A stretch of 64,000 bases of DNA, from assembly GCF_004295585.1 (NCBI RefSeq), contig NZ_AP019400.1, positions 6,564,501 through 6,628,500 on the forward strand, in the 5' to 3' direction. The notes under the pieces are model-generated. The model was not told the origin of the DNA. It did not search any database and worked only from the letters and a program-made list of their open reading frames with translations. Both the position numbers and the translations under genes were made by a program. Position 1 is the first letter of the stretch. Each line of letters opens with the position of its first letter. This document shows positions 34,024 to 43,212 of this stretch, one piece after another. Origin of the DNA: Cohnella abietis (GTDB taxonomy: Bacteria; Bacillota; Bacilli; Paenibacillales; Paenibacillaceae).

Positions 34024-34974
34024 TCATTCATTAGCTACTCTTTTCAAAAAAGACAGAACAGCAGCATTCATCTGCTCTAACCCCGGCTGCTCAATTGGAA
34101 AATGGCCCGCACCCTCTAGAAATACACATTCCTTATTACTTTTTATTTTATCAAAAAACGGTTTACTGAAACGGTACGGAGTCATGGGGTCTAATTCTGG
34201 ATGAACAAGTAGTACCGGGCACACGTCAAAATTCTCAGGCTTTACTACCGGCTCCCTATTTAAGAACGTTCTTAATAAACGTAAAGGGATTTTCGTTCCT
34301 GCCGCATGAGCATCCTTCATAATAAGATTGGTCAATTCGGCGTTATTCGTAATCAAATGCATCCGAGACACCTTATTCACAGAGATATGCAAGGAATCTA
34401 ATAGAAGTGGAAACTTGTCCATAAAAAATTTCCCCAACCGACTAATGAGCTTGTTAGGAGCTAATTGGTCACGAACCTTCGAATCACTTGTATCAACAAA
34501 CGTTGTTGCAATTAACCCTTTAACTCGCTTGCTCTGAACAGCAGTGTGATAAGCCAACATACCTCCTATACTAGTACCTAGCAAAATAATTGGTTTGTCA
34601 TCCCGTTGCAATTCTCGATCGATCAGTTCAGTGAGTATGTCGATCCAAAGCTGATAGTCAATTGTCTTATCTGAACTCGTGTAACTTAGACCATAGGGCG
34701 GTAAATCCGGCGACACGACTTCATAACCGCACTTTTGCAGCATTTGAGTATATGGAGCTAACATTCTTCCATTGCCACCAGCGCCATGAATGAAAATAAT
34801 TTTATGTGTTGCGTCCGGAACCGGCATACGATCCAGATGAATATGAGCATTGTTCCAAGTCATCCATTCTTCTATCGGTGGATGATTTTCATTTATCTGC
34901 ATTTCTTCAGGAAAAAACTTCTGATACTGTTTCCAATAGCCGACTGATTCATTATAGGTATTACGCTTAGTCAT
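34024..34974 (-). CDS. Alpha/beta hydrolase
   Basis: ATG 34974 (MTKRNTYNE) follows GAAAGGGAC by 9 bases; a start at 35046 would add 24 residues without a binding site. The 316-residue protein has the oxyanion segment IFIHGAGGNGR, the nucleophile elbow LLGTSIGGML, Asp in VHPELDPMTP and His in EGAGHFPIE. It is a cytosolic serine hydrolase; the substrate is unknown. Confidence 0.85.
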   Translation of the reverse strand: MTKRNTYNESVGYWKQYQKFFPEEMQINENHPPIEEWMTWNNAHIHLDRMPVPDATHKIIFIHGAGGNGRMLAPYTQMLQKCGYEVVSPDLPPYGLSYTSSDKTIDYQLWIDILTELIDRELQRDDKPIILLGTSIGGMLAYHTAVQSKRVKGLIATTFVDTSDSKVRDQLAPNKLISRLGKFFMDKFPLLLDSLHISVNKVSRMHLITNNAELTNLIMKDAHAAGTKIPLRLLRTFLNREPVVKPENFDVCPVLLVHPELDPMTPYRFSKPFFDKIKSNKECVFLEGAGHFPIEQPGLEQMNAAVLSFLKRVANE

Positions 34975-35167
34975 GTTTTTGTAGTCCCTTTCCTCAGCCA
35001 ACAGAGCGGCCGCCGAACAGATGATCAGGCAATATGATGACATCATATCTCATCTACAGGGTGTGAACCATCAATATCCGCAAAATGCTGCTGTTTCCGC
35101 TTTCTAACTAGTTTAGCTTAAGTAACCTGCACTACTCTAATTGCTACAGTGGCGAGCTAGCTGGGCG

Positions 35168-35575
35168 TTAGTGGATCCGGGGAGGACCCGGGAGTCGTTA
35201 GTGGTACGGTTTGCGGGTTGGTGGGGGCGTTAGTGAACGCTGAGTTCTCTATCGGCGCTGTTTTGGGGTTGGTGGGGACGTTAGTGAACGCTGAGTTCTC
35301 TATCGGCGCTTTTTTCGGGTTGGCGGGACCGTTAGTGAACGCTGAGTTCTCTATCGGCGCTTTTTTCGGGTTGGCGGGGGCGTTAGTGAACGCTGAGTTC
35401 TCTATCGGCGCTTTTTTCGGGTTGGCGGGACCGTTAGTGAACGCTGAGTCCTCTATCGGCGCCTTTTTCGGGTTGGCGGGGGCGTTAGTGAACGCTGAGT
35501 TTTCTATCGTGACGATTTGCAAATTGGAGTGAGCGTAGTGGATCCTACGTTCACTATTGGGACGATTTTCGGGTG
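35168..35575. repeat. 51-bp tandem repeat array
   Basis: TTAGTG begins units at 35230, 35281, 35332, 35383, 35434 and 35485, exactly 51 bases apart, with GTTCTCTATCGGCGC and TTTTTTCGGGTTGGCGGG conserved. Shorter irregular copies occur at 35168 and 35198 and a decayed one near 35533. The array lies between the divergent hydrolase and small-protein genes. Because 51 is a multiple of three, both strands show open frames of 17-residue repeats, which I do not believe are coding. Confidence 0.9.
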
Positions 35576-35682
35576 CGCGGAGGGTTGGTGAGGTGCCATC
35601 ACCGGCAATTGTTCAGAATATGTCGAGATTTGTCGTTTATAATAAACCTATAACAGATATGATTTCTCGGGGTGGAATATCA

Positions 35683-35877
35683 ATGCAGACGAAAGTTCTT
35701 AAAGAAATGCATAAGCTTAGCCATGATAATGAACAAAGATACCAATTATTAATGAGGTACTTAAGGTTGAGAGAGAAGGAAAAGAAGCAACGAGGCCTTC
35801 TTAGCAGATTAAAGAAGCAGTGGAATGCTCATAACAAAAATATTACAGCGGAGACGTGGAACAAGCATTCTTCGTAG
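35683..35877 (+). CDS. Small basic hypothetical protein
   Basis: GGGGTGG lies 7 bases before ATG 35683. The 64-residue product (MQTKVLKEMHKLSHDNEQRY onward) is rich in Lys/Arg, predicted helical, with RLREKEKKQRGLLSRLKKQW in the middle. No signal or membrane segment. I do not recognise the family; the terminator after it supports a transcribed gene. Confidence 0.5.
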   Translation: MQTKVLKEMHKLSHDNEQRYQLLMRYLRLREKEKKQRGLLSRLKKQWNAHNKNITAETWNKHSS

Positions 35878-35891
35878 GTCTAATCTGCATA

Positions 35892-35940
35892 GAAGAGTCC
35901 TGACCCGGTGGATTTCCTACCACACAGCACAGGACTCTTC
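35892..35940. terminator. Bidirectional terminator
   Basis: GAAGAGTCCTG pairs with CAGGACTCTTC, between the small protein gene and the end of the iron permease operon. Confidence 0.7.
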
Positions 35941-35992
35941 AACATAGACTCAGAAGAATTTCGGCATCACTGCACGCCGACGCTTGAAACCA

Positions 35993-37000
35993 TTATTTCT
36001 TAAGTAGCAAGTAAGCGAAATAGGGAACGCCGATTAATGAAACCATAATACCCGCAGGGATACCGTCAGGATCGACAAGATTGCGACCAACAGTGTCAGC
36101 AAATAATAGCAACCATCCACCGAGCAGAACAGCAACGGGAATGAACAGCTGATTACGTGGACCGACCAAAGCTTTGGCAATGTGCGGAGCCATCAACCCC
36201 ACAAAAGCGATCCCACCCGTAACAGATACTGCGGCTGCAGCCGAGGCGACAGCAGTCACAATGAGGATAAGACGTTCCTTTTCCAGCTTAAGACCAACGC
36301 CGATCGCTGATGCCTCGTTCAAGCCGAGAAGATTCAGCTGACGAGACTTGAACAAAGTGAACGGTATAAGCAGGATCACCCAAGGAAGTAGCGCCCAGAT
36401 GAACGGCCAATCCGTGCCCCATATACTACCCGCAATCCACTTCGCTATAAAATCAACCTTCGAGCGTTCCGCAGAAGAGATAATAACGACCATAATCCCT
36501 GATAGTGCTAGAGAAAATCCGACCCCGACCAGCACAAGCCGGATGGGATCAAGCCCGCGCGTTCGGCTATATGAGAAAATATAAATTAGAGCAGCCGTGA
36601 TTAAAGCACCAACAAAGGCGACTAGCGGCATAACATAGACGAACGATCCAACGTTGATCGGAACGTACAGGAAGAAGACAGCGATTGCCACACCCGCGCC
36701 CGAATTAATACCAATGATGCCGGGATCCGCCAGATCGTTACGGGTAACGCTTTGCATAATCGACCCGGACAGCGCAAGCGCCATGCCCGACAGCAACGTG
36801 ATCATAATTCTCGGCAACCGGACGGAGAACAGAACAAAATCTTCTTTAAAGGTACCGTGACCGAACAAAACGGGAATCAATCGGTCAAATGATAGCGAGG
36901 CATATCCCACACCCATGCTGGCTATGATGGTTAGAACGATTAGCACTGAACTGGCTAGCAGAATCAGGCGTTGTTTGCGAACAAGAGCGGATAAGGTCAT
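35993..37000 (-). CDS. Siderophore ABC transporter permease (FecCD/FhuG type)
   Basis: Nine or ten membrane segments in 335 residues, with LRLPRIMITLLSGMALALSGSIMQ written here as SVRLPRIMITLLSGMAL and SGSIMQSVTRN, and the C-terminal GLMAPHIAKALVG, are typical of BtuC-fold iron permeases. It imports ferric siderophore with its partner permease; the start overlaps the preceding gene by 4 bases (ATGA) and AAGGAGGC lies inside that gene. Confidence 0.92.
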   Translation of the reverse strand: MTLSALVRKQRLILLASSVLIVLTIIASMGVGYASLSFDRLIPVLFGHGTFKEDFVLFSVRLPRIMITLLSGMALALSGSIMQSVTRNDLADPGIIGINSGAGVAIAVFFLYVPINVGSFVYVMPLVAFVGALITAALIYIFSYSRTRGLDPIRLVLVGVGFSLALSGIMVVIISSAERSKVDFIAKWIAGSIWGTDWPFIWALLPWVILLIPFTLFKSRQLNLLGLNEASAIGVGLKLEKERLILIVTAVASAAAAVSVTGGIAFVGLMAPHIAKALVGPRNQLFIPVAVLLGGWLLLFADTVGRNLVDPDGIPAGIMVSLIGVPYFAYLLLKK

Positions 37001-38007
37001 GATGCAGCTTTGCCTCCTTTACGCACGACGAGCAGGAAGAAGGGCAATCCCAGCATCGCCACGATGGCTACCACAGGCGTCTCGTAAGGCGAATTAATCG
37101 AGCGCCCTAGCGTATCGGCAAGCAGCATGAATGTCGCTCCCGTTATAGCCGAGAACGGCAGCACATACCGATAATCGGTACCCACAATCATGCGGACGAT
37201 ATGCGGAATCATCAGCCCCACGAATGCCATGCTTCCGACGAGCGCCACCGCTGCACCAGTAAGTACGATTACGATTATGAACAAAATGGATTTGATCAGC
37301 ACCAGCTTTTGCCCCAGCCCAGTCGCCACATCGTCACTAAGACTGAGTATGCTTACTTGATTGGAAAGGAGCAAAGCTCCTACAATGCCTATGAGGATGA
37401 CGGGCCCAATGGCCTGAAGCTGCCCCCATGTCGTTCCGATCAGACCACCGGCGGTCCACATCGTTACGTCCTTCGAAATTTTGAACACAATGCTGACACC
37501 GCTCGAAACAGCATACAGAAACGCAGAAACGGCCGCCCCAGCGAGCACGATTCGAACCGGAGACAGGCTGCCTCGGCTCACCGAGCCAAGAAGAATGACC
37601 AAGGCAGCTCCAAGAGCAGCACCGAGGAAGCCGGCTATCATGATGCCGAAATAGCTGAGTCCTGGGAAGAATGCAAAAGCTATTGCGAGCGCCATACTCG
37701 CACCAGAAGTCAGACCTAGCAGACCTGGATCGGCCAGAGGATTTCGCGTGACTCCTTGCATGATAGCCCCAGACACAGCAAAAGCAGCACCGATTAAGAT
37801 CGCGGCCAATTCACGTGGCATTCGAATTTCGCGAAGAATCAGAGCTTTGTCGTTGTCAGTCACATCGGAAGTTAGCGCAAGCCACAGGTCATGGAGCGTC
37901 GTTTCCGCTGCACCGAATATCATCGAAAGTGCGAAGCACAAGATGAGCACTATTACACTGCCGAGAAGCTTATAGAAAAACGGGATGCCGCGGCGTTTAT
38001 TATTCAT
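36997..38007 (-). CDS. Siderophore ABC transporter permease (FecCD/FhuB type)
   Basis: The 336-residue protein carries LREIRMPRELAAILIGAAFAVSG split as EIRMPRELAAILIG, GAIMQGVTRNPLADP and GLMIPHIVRMIVG, the BtuC-fold signatures. It pairs with the permease encoded next. No ATPase gene follows, so the system must borrow an ATPase encoded elsewhere (a FhuC/YusV-like shared subunit is common in Bacillales). Confidence 0.92.
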   Translation of the reverse strand: MNNKRRGIPFFYKLLGSVIVLILCFALSMIFGAAETTLHDLWLALTSDVTDNDKALILREIRMPRELAAILIGAAFAVSGAIMQGVTRNPLADPGLLGLTSGASMALAIAFAFFPGLSYFGIMIAGFLGAALGAALVILLGSVSRGSLSPVRIVLAGAAVSAFLYAVSSGVSIVFKISKDVTMWTAGGLIGTTWGQLQAIGPVILIGIVGALLLSNQVSILSLSDDVATGLGQKLVLIKSILFIIVIVLTGAAVALVGSMAFVGLMIPHIVRMIVGTDYRYVLPFSAITGATFMLLADTLGRSINSPYETPVVAIVAMLGLPFFLLVVRKGGKAAS

Positions 38008-38113
38008 CGGAAGCTCATCTCTTCTTAATAGAATATGCGAAGGAATCGTTGAATCACGAATTCCTCCGCATCGAATGAAACAATCTGCGCGATTTAGCTT
38101 TTCTATTTAACGC

Positions 38114-39091
38114 TTACTGACCGAGAAAGCTCTTAATGAAGAACTCTAGCTGAAACTCCATGCTCAATGGATCGTTAAAATAGAATGCTTTTGCGTCAGC
38201 TTCGAAGACACGATTGTTCTTTACTGCTGGAATGTTCTTGTACGTTGCCGTATTCTGGAACGAATTATCCTCATCCGCGTTCTTGCTGAAGATTACGTAG
38301 TCTCCAGAATAATCCTTCAGAACCTCTGACGAAACGGCAAAGTAGCCTTCTTTCTCCGTCGCTTCCTTAACTTTCTCAGGCATAGCAAGTCCGAATTCTT
38401 GATAGAGGATTTCTGTGCCACGGCCAAAATTATCACCATATACATAAAGCTGTTTATTGAAGGTTTCGATAACAGAAACCGAAGCATTTTCGCCAATCTT
38501 CGCTTTTATTTCTTGTCCAGCTTTTTTGGTGCGTGCCTTGAAATCTTCAGTCCAAGCTCTAGCTTCTTTTTCTTTGTTCAATAGCTTGCCAACTTCAATT
38601 TGCTGCGTTAAGTAGTCGACTTTACCGTAGGTATAAGTAATTGTAGGAGCGAGTTGTTTGAACTTGTCGATATTCTTGATTCCTGCGAGCCCGATAATAA
38701 GATCTGGCTCCAACTCAATGATCTTCTCAAGGCTTTCGTCCGAAACAGCCTCTACGTCTTTCAGTTGCTCTTCAAACCTTGGGTTAGTCTTGGACATCTC
38801 ATCCACGCCGACTACAGGAACACCAAGTGCCATAACGTTCCCTGTTAAAAATCGAGTAAGCACAACAACACGTTTCGGATGCGATGGAACTTCAACCGGT
38901 CCATCTTCAGACTGGTAAGTAAATGTGTCGGATTCCGAGACATTCGAGGTAGATGGAGATGCCGATTCTGACGGTGAAGCTGAGGAAGACTCAGATGGGC
39001 TGCTTGCATTATTTTTTGTATCGTTGCCACCACATGCGCTCAATAGAAGAACAACAACTAGGACTAACGGAATAAAAAGATTCTTTTTCAT
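38114..39091 (-). CDS. Iron-siderophore substrate-binding lipoprotein
   Basis: I start it at ATG 39091 (MKKNLFIPLVLVV), with AAGGGAGAG upstream; the longer frame to 39145 reads through the SD. The lipobox LLSACGG is followed by a Ser/Asn-rich linker and a TroA-like fold with PKRVVVLTRFLTGNVMALG and the segment LEPDLIIGL. It captures a ferric siderophore, type unknown. It is the first gene of the operon and has a Fur box 80 bases upstream. Confidence 0.92.
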   Translation of the reverse strand: MKKNLFIPLVLVVVLLLSACGGNDTKNNASSPSESSSASPSESASPSTSNVSESDTFTYQSEDGPVEVPSHPKRVVVLTRFLTGNVMALGVPVVGVDEMSKTNPRFEEQLKDVEAVSDESLEKIIELEPDLIIGLAGIKNIDKFKQLAPTITYTYGKVDYLTQQIEVGKLLNKEKEARAWTEDFKARTKKAGQEIKAKIGENASVSVIETFNKQLYVYGDNFGRGTEILYQEFGLAMPEKVKEATEKEGYFAVSSEVLKDYSGDYVIFSKNADEDNSFQNTATYKNIPAVKNNRVFEADAKAFYFNDPLSMEFQLEFFIKSFLGQ

Positions 39092-39170
39092 AAAATGACT
39101 CTCTCCCTTTTCTATGTCTATGTTCAATGAATAATCAAATCTCATATGAGACGTTGATAATCAATTCGTT

Positions 39171-39189
39171 GATAATGATTCTCATATTC
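39171..39189 (-). promoter_or_regulatory. Fur box
   Basis: GATAATGATTCTCATATTC matches 15 of 19 positions of the Fur consensus GATAATGATAATCATTATC, in the promoter of the siderophore operon; a partial second copy (GATAATCA) lies just before it at 39155. Confidence 0.75.
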
Positions 39190-39259
39190 AACGCACAACG
39201 AGTATTATAGTGTTAAGTAAAGGCCCCGTCAACGACCAATTAATGGGTTTTAAGAATGA

Positions 39260-39285
39260 GGGCTAACAGAGGCCACTGTTAGCCC
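39260..39285. other. Inverted repeat
   Basis: GGGCTAACA pairs with TGTTAGCCC across an 8-base loop, in the 370-base gap between the siderophore operon and the HxlR gene; no T-run. Confidence 0.45.
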
Positions 39286-39332
39286 CCATCTGATCGGTAC
39301 CCATCTTGACGAAGGAGTCCATTAAATAGGCA

Positions 39333-39372
39333 CGACAAAAAGACGCCCTTAAGATGGAGGCGCCCTTTTGTC
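39333..39372. terminator. Terminator after the HxlR gene
   Basis: CGACAAAAAGACGCC pairs with GGCGCCCTTTTGTCG with one mismatch, about 90 bases past the HxlR stop. Confidence 0.65.
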
Positions 39373-39461
39373 GGCGTTAGTCAGAAGATCATTTTCTATT
39401 CGCGATAGTGCTTTATCCTAAATAAGATCCAACGCGGACCAACCTTAGGGATCTAGCCGCT

Positions 39462-39809
39462 TTATTTAAGCTCATCTCGTACCCGCAAACGATCCTGCTC
39501 CCTGTAGGATATCCCCCAATCCTTAAGCTGCAGCAAAATGGGGACTAGGCTTCTTCCCGTCTCTGATAAGGAATACTCTACCTTCGGGGGAATTTCCGTA
39601 AATATTTTACGGTCCACAAGACCGTCACTCTCAAGCTCTCGTAATTGGCGGGTTAATGTGCGCTGAGTAATATCGGGGAAAATTCTACGTAATTCATTGA
39701 ATCTCTTGGTGCCGTGATTATCTAGCTGATACAGAATAAGAAGCTTCCACTTGCCGCCGATTAAACTAACCGTTAACTCCACGGGACATTGTCCTTCTGA
39801 TTGTTCCAA
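39462..39809 (-). CDS. HxlR-family regulator
   Basis: The 115-residue winged-helix protein has LIGGKWKLLILYQLDN, FNELRRIFPDITQRTLTRQLRELE and a PPKVEYSLSETGRSL wing, the family's diagnostic pattern. It starts at TTG 39809. It is divergent from the NmrA-like gene with 156 bases between, and probably regulates it in response to an electrophile or aldehyde-like stress, as is known for HxlR relatives. Confidence 0.9.
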   Translation of the reverse strand: MEQSEGQCPVELTVSLIGGKWKLLILYQLDNHGTKRFNELRRIFPDITQRTLTRQLRELESDGLVDRKIFTEIPPKVEYSLSETGRSLVPILLQLKDWGISYREQDRLRVRDELK

Positions 39810-39965
39810 TATAGCTCGCCCCCTAGTATCTTATTGGATACTACATACCATTAATGTGCGTACTTACATAAAAAACATCTTTCTTTTATTATGTGTACAA
39901 CGACGAACAACTTTCAAGTGCTCTTTGCTTGAAAAGCATGTGAAAAAATGGAGAGGATGATATTC

Positions 39966-40877
39966 ATGGCGACAACTGACAAAATTCTTGTTTATGGAGC
40001 ATCAGGTGTACAAGGAGGCGCGGTAGCACGAAAATTACTTGCGGAGGGTCATTCCATTCAAGCTATCACAAGGAATAAAGAGAGTGCCGATCAGCTTGCT
40101 CAACAAGGAATCTCTGTGTTACTTGGGGATTTGAATGATCCGGCTAGCTTAGCCCAAGCCCATGAGGGAGTCAATAAAGTGCTTCTCCTCCTGCCTGTAG
40201 ATTATCATTTAGAACGAGTGCGCCTATATATCCGTAACGTAGTGGATGCAGCAAAAAACGCAAATATAGCGTTATTAGTCGTCAATACTAGCCTTTATGT
40301 ACCCGATCAGATCACAGATGTAGTAGCCATTGAGATTAAAAGAGAGCTCATCGAATACCTGAAGCAAAGTGGGATTCCTACTATTATTGTTCAGCCTACA
40401 TTATATTTTGAAAATTTCTATATTCCCGGCGTTCTAAACAATAAAGTGTTGGCTTACCCCGTGCCTGCGGATCAAGCTATTCCTTGGATCAGTATTCAGG
40501 ATACCGCGGACTACGCCGTTTATGCACTGAACCATCCCGAGCTCGCAGGCCAAACTCTTCAAGTCACCGGTCCCGAGGCGCTTACTGGCAATCAATTAGC
40601 TGAACGTTTCGGGCAATCATTAAATCAGGATATACAATTTTTCTCCCTTCCAGTCGAAACGTTTGAAGAAGGTATCCGCCCCTTATTAGGAGAAGAGACC
40701 GCCGCCGGATTAGCAGGCTTGTATCACTGGATTGCAGTAAACTCTGCCTCTTTGCCAAAGCCTGAGCATATCCATCCTGCACTTCGAACAGCCGTCCAAG
40801 GTACATCCTTAAAGCAATGGGTAGATCGCGCGATTGAAAATGGGTTTTTCGCCGAAGGTGGGAATACGCAGCAATAA
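39966..40877 (+). CDS. NAD(P)-binding NmrA-like protein
   Basis: ATG 39966 (MATTDKILVYGASGVQGG) is preferred since GGAGAGG lies 9 bases upstream. The Rossmann motif GASGVQGGAVA and an NmrA-like second half with VVQPTLYFENFY are visible in 303 residues. These proteins are atypical SDRs, some enzymatic (quinone reductases, for example) and some redox sensors. No Tyr-x3-Lys active site is evident, so an enzyme role is unproven. Confidence 0.85.
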   Translation: MATTDKILVYGASGVQGGAVARKLLAEGHSIQAITRNKESADQLAQQGISVLLGDLNDPASLAQAHEGVNKVLLLLPVDYHLERVRLYIRNVVDAAKNANIALLVVNTSLYVPDQITDVVAIEIKRELIEYLKQSGIPTIIVQPTLYFENFYIPGVLNNKVLAYPVPADQAIPWISIQDTADYAVYALNHPELAGQTLQVTGPEALTGNQLAERFGQSLNQDIQFFSLPVETFEEGIRPLLGEETAAGLAGLYHWIAVNSASLPKPEHIHPALRTAVQGTSLKQWVDRAIENGFFAEGGNTQQ

Positions 40878-40894
40878 TTAGTTAAAAAAACAAT

Positions 40895-40942
40895 TAAGGG
40901 GTTCCTCTTAGGTCTAATACGACCTTTAGGGAACCCCTTTAC
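40895..40942 (+). terminator. Terminator after the NmrA-like gene
   Basis: AAGGGGTTCC pairs with GGGAACCCCTT, followed by a T-containing tail. Confidence 0.8.
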
Positions 40943-41020
40943 TATTGCACAAGCCATACTATGAACGCCGGAAACTAAACTCCGCCTAAACACTCTTCGA
41001 CCTGCGCCGTATGGCAGGAA

Positions 41021-41352
41021 TTAGTCGGTGTCTCCGCTTATCTTCCTCACAATCTGCGCCGTATGACGGGATTTAGTCGGCACCTCCGCTTATCTCCCCT
41101 ACAATCTGCGCCGCAGGGCGGGATTTAGTCGGTGTCTCCGCTTATCTTCCCTTCAACCTACTCCGTGTGGCGGGATTTAGTCGGTGCCTCCGCTTATCTC
41201 CACTTCAACCTACTCCGCAGGGCGGGATTTAGTCGGTGTCTCCGCTTATCTTCCCCACAATCTGCTCCACAAGGCGAGAATTAGTCGACACCTCCGCTTA
41301 TCTCCCCTTCAACCTGCTCCGCAGGACGGGATTTAGTCGGCAACTCCGCTTA
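41021..41352 (+). repeat. 52-bp tandem repeat array, seven units
   Basis: TTAGTCGG begins units at 41021, 41073, 41125, 41177, 41229, 41281 and 41333, always 52 bases apart, with CTCCGCTTATC and CTGC-CCG-A-GGC segments conserved. The last unit runs into the stop codon of the SDR gene (41350-41352). This fills the gap between 40.98 and 41.35 kb; no gene is supported there. Confidence 0.92.
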
Positions 41353-42099
41353 TTTAAAGCCTGCGTATCCTTGGTCGACCATGACGACGCTGCCTGTAAT
41401 GGCTTCTGCTTCTTCCAGCGACAAGAGGTACACTGATTTTGCAATCGCTTCAGGCTTTGTCAGCTCTCCGCCCATGACTTTAGCTTTCATTCCCTCTAAC
41501 ATGCCGCGATCCTTGAATCCTTGGATAATGGGCGTATCAACAACACCTGGCGCTATCGCAACGACTCGAATGCCATAGGGCGCAAGCTCAAGTGCAGCCG
41601 ATTTACTCATCATAATGACAGCGCCTTTGGTAGCGTGATACGCGAATGTGCCATAAGAGGCGAGAAACCCGAATACAGAAGCCGTATTAATAATAACGCC
41701 TTTAATTCCCAATTCCTTCATTTTCCGACCGGCCTCAATGATTCCATATGCAACCCCATGCTGGTTAATAGCAATGGTACGATGATACAAATCCATATTC
41801 TGATCTAACACCGGACCTGCACCGCCAATTCCAGCATTGTTAAACATAACGTCAATCCGACCAAATATTTCAACCGTTTTCTCGACTAAGGCTTGTACAT
41901 CTTCGTGTTTGGATACATCTACTTTAATAAAAGCTGCTTCTCCGCCCGCCTTAGCAATAAGCTCAACCGTTTCTTGGCCGCCCGCTTCATTGTAATCCGC
42001 AACAACGACACGGTCCCCTTTGCTGGCGAACTTCAAAGCAGTTTCCTGTCCGATGCCGCTTGCTCCACCTGTTATCACGACTACACGCTTTGTATCCAT
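41350..42099 (-). CDS. Short-chain dehydrogenase/reductase
   Basis: The 249-residue protein has TGGASGIGQETALKF, NNAGIGGAG and the catalytic YHATKGAV (Tyr and Lys) with Ser in INTASVFGFLAS. AGGAGGCA precedes the ATG. It is divergent from the LysR gene, separated by 166 bases that contain a palindrome, so that regulator is likely to control it. Substrate unknown. Its stop codon lies within the last repeat unit of the downstream array. Confidence 0.9.
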   Translation of the reverse strand: MDTKRVVVITGGASGIGQETALKFASKGDRVVVADYNEAGGQETVELIAKAGGEAAFIKVDVSKHEDVQALVEKTVEIFGRIDVMFNNAGIGGAGPVLDQNMDLYHRTIAINQHGVAYGIIEAGRKMKELGIKGVIINTASVFGFLASYGTFAYHATKGAVIMMSKSAALELAPYGIRVVAIAPGVVDTPIIQGFKDRGMLEGMKAKVMGGELTKPEAIAKSVYLLSLEEAEAITGSVVMVDQGYAGFK

Positions 42100-42232
42100 A
42101 TGTTGTGCCTCCTCATGTAAATGATTCGATCCCTCTACTTACACTCAACGAACAACAGCTACTAATGTTATTTGCACCACTAGCATACTCCCGTTTATTA
42201 TTTAAGTATATTTAAACATAGTAAAGCTTATA

Positions 42233-42247
42233 TTAAGCTTGGCTTAA
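42233..42247. promoter_or_regulatory. LysR-box-like inverted repeat
   Basis: TTAAGC-TTG-GCTTAA is a perfect inverted repeat 19 bases before the LysR ATG, in the shared divergent promoter. Confidence 0.45.
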
Positions 42248-42265
42248 GTAAGGAGAGGATCATTC

Positions 42266-43165
42266 ATGCATTTGGAACAGCTGGAGTTTATTGTAGAGGT
42301 TGCTAAAACCGGGTCACTAACGAGAGCGGCTCAGAATAGGCATGTTACGCTATCCGCTGTCAGCCAATCCATCTCTAATCTGGAGGGGGAGCTAGGAGTT
42401 ACCTTATTTACCCGTTCTCGGAACGGGGCTGTAGTCACTGCCGAGGGGCAAGCGATTATAAGGAAAGCTGTAGAGGTGTTAAGCAAGCTTCAGGAGCTCA
42501 AGCAGGAGGCTAATCTCTATTCCGATATGCAAAGCGGTGAGCTTCGTATCGCATCCATACCGGGACCTTTATCCTTACTAGTTAACACCATCGTCAGCTT
42601 CAAAAGAGATTATTCGCAAATCCAAATGGACATAACAGAAAAGGGCTCTTCAGAGATTATCGAGGATATTCAGCACAATCGTGCAGATATCGGACTCGTT
42701 ATTTTGTTTGAAAGTCTACTTAGTAAGCATCCATCCCTGTCATTCGGACGATTATTAGAGGGAAAGCTAGTCGTTGCCGTGAGTAAAAAATCCCCGCTAG
42801 CCCTCTACCCCTCCCTTTCGCCTGAGGAGCTACTGTTTCAGCCAGTTGTCCTCTATAAGGATGACTACTTAAAATGGTTTATCGATCAATTCGAAGCAAG
42901 CTATGGTCGCTTAAATACATTGTTTTACACCAATAACACCGTTGCGATCCAGAAGGCCGTAAGCGAAAATTTAGCTGTTACCGTCGGTCTTGATTTTTCG
43001 TTTAATAACCGCTCATCCTCCGATAAAGACACAGTTACGATTAAATTGGATCTGCCTGATCAACCTTCTGTCTATCTGGGCTGGATTAGTCCAGAGGATA
43101 AGAAGCTGCCCAAAGCATCCCGTCTTTTCATTAATAAGCTCCAATACGAGTTCGACAAGTATTAA
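42266..43165 (+). CDS. LysR-family regulator
   Basis: MHLEQLEFIVEVAKTGSLTR onward with RHVTLSAVSQSISNLEGELGVTLF gives the N-terminal HTH; residues 90-299 form the periplasmic-binding-like effector domain. AAGGAGAGG precedes the ATG. Divergent from the SDR gene, which is its probable target. Confidence 0.9.
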   Translation: MHLEQLEFIVEVAKTGSLTRAAQNRHVTLSAVSQSISNLEGELGVTLFTRSRNGAVVTAEGQAIIRKAVEVLSKLQELKQEANLYSDMQSGELRIASIPGPLSLLVNTIVSFKRDYSQIQMDITEKGSSEIIEDIQHNRADIGLVILFESLLSKHPSLSFGRLLEGKLVVAVSKKSPLALYPSLSPEELLFQPVVLYKDDYLKWFIDQFEASYGRLNTLFYTNNTVAIQKAVSENLAVTVGLDFSFNNRSSSDKDTVTIKLDLPDQPSVYLGWISPEDKKLPKASRLFINKLQYEFDKY

Positions 43166-43181
43166 TTCCTCCTAAAAAATA

Positions 43182-43205
43182 CGTCCGCCATCGGCGGACG
43201 CATTC
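43182..43205 (-). terminator. Terminator of the sugar-acid operon
   Basis: CGTCCGCC-ATC-GGCGGACG is a strong hairpin; on the minus strand it is followed by TATTTTTT. It separates the convergent LysR and dehydratase genes. Confidence 0.88.
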
Positions 43206-43212
43206 ACAAAAA

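Noticed and set aside
35157..35532. Open frames of 17-residue repeats on both strands
   Set aside because: They exist because the repeat period is 51, have no SD, and the 52-bp relatives do not preserve frame.
24485..41352. The repeat arrays as CRISPR
   Set aside because: Units are contiguous imperfect copies 51-52 bases long with no distinct spacers, and no cas genes occur.
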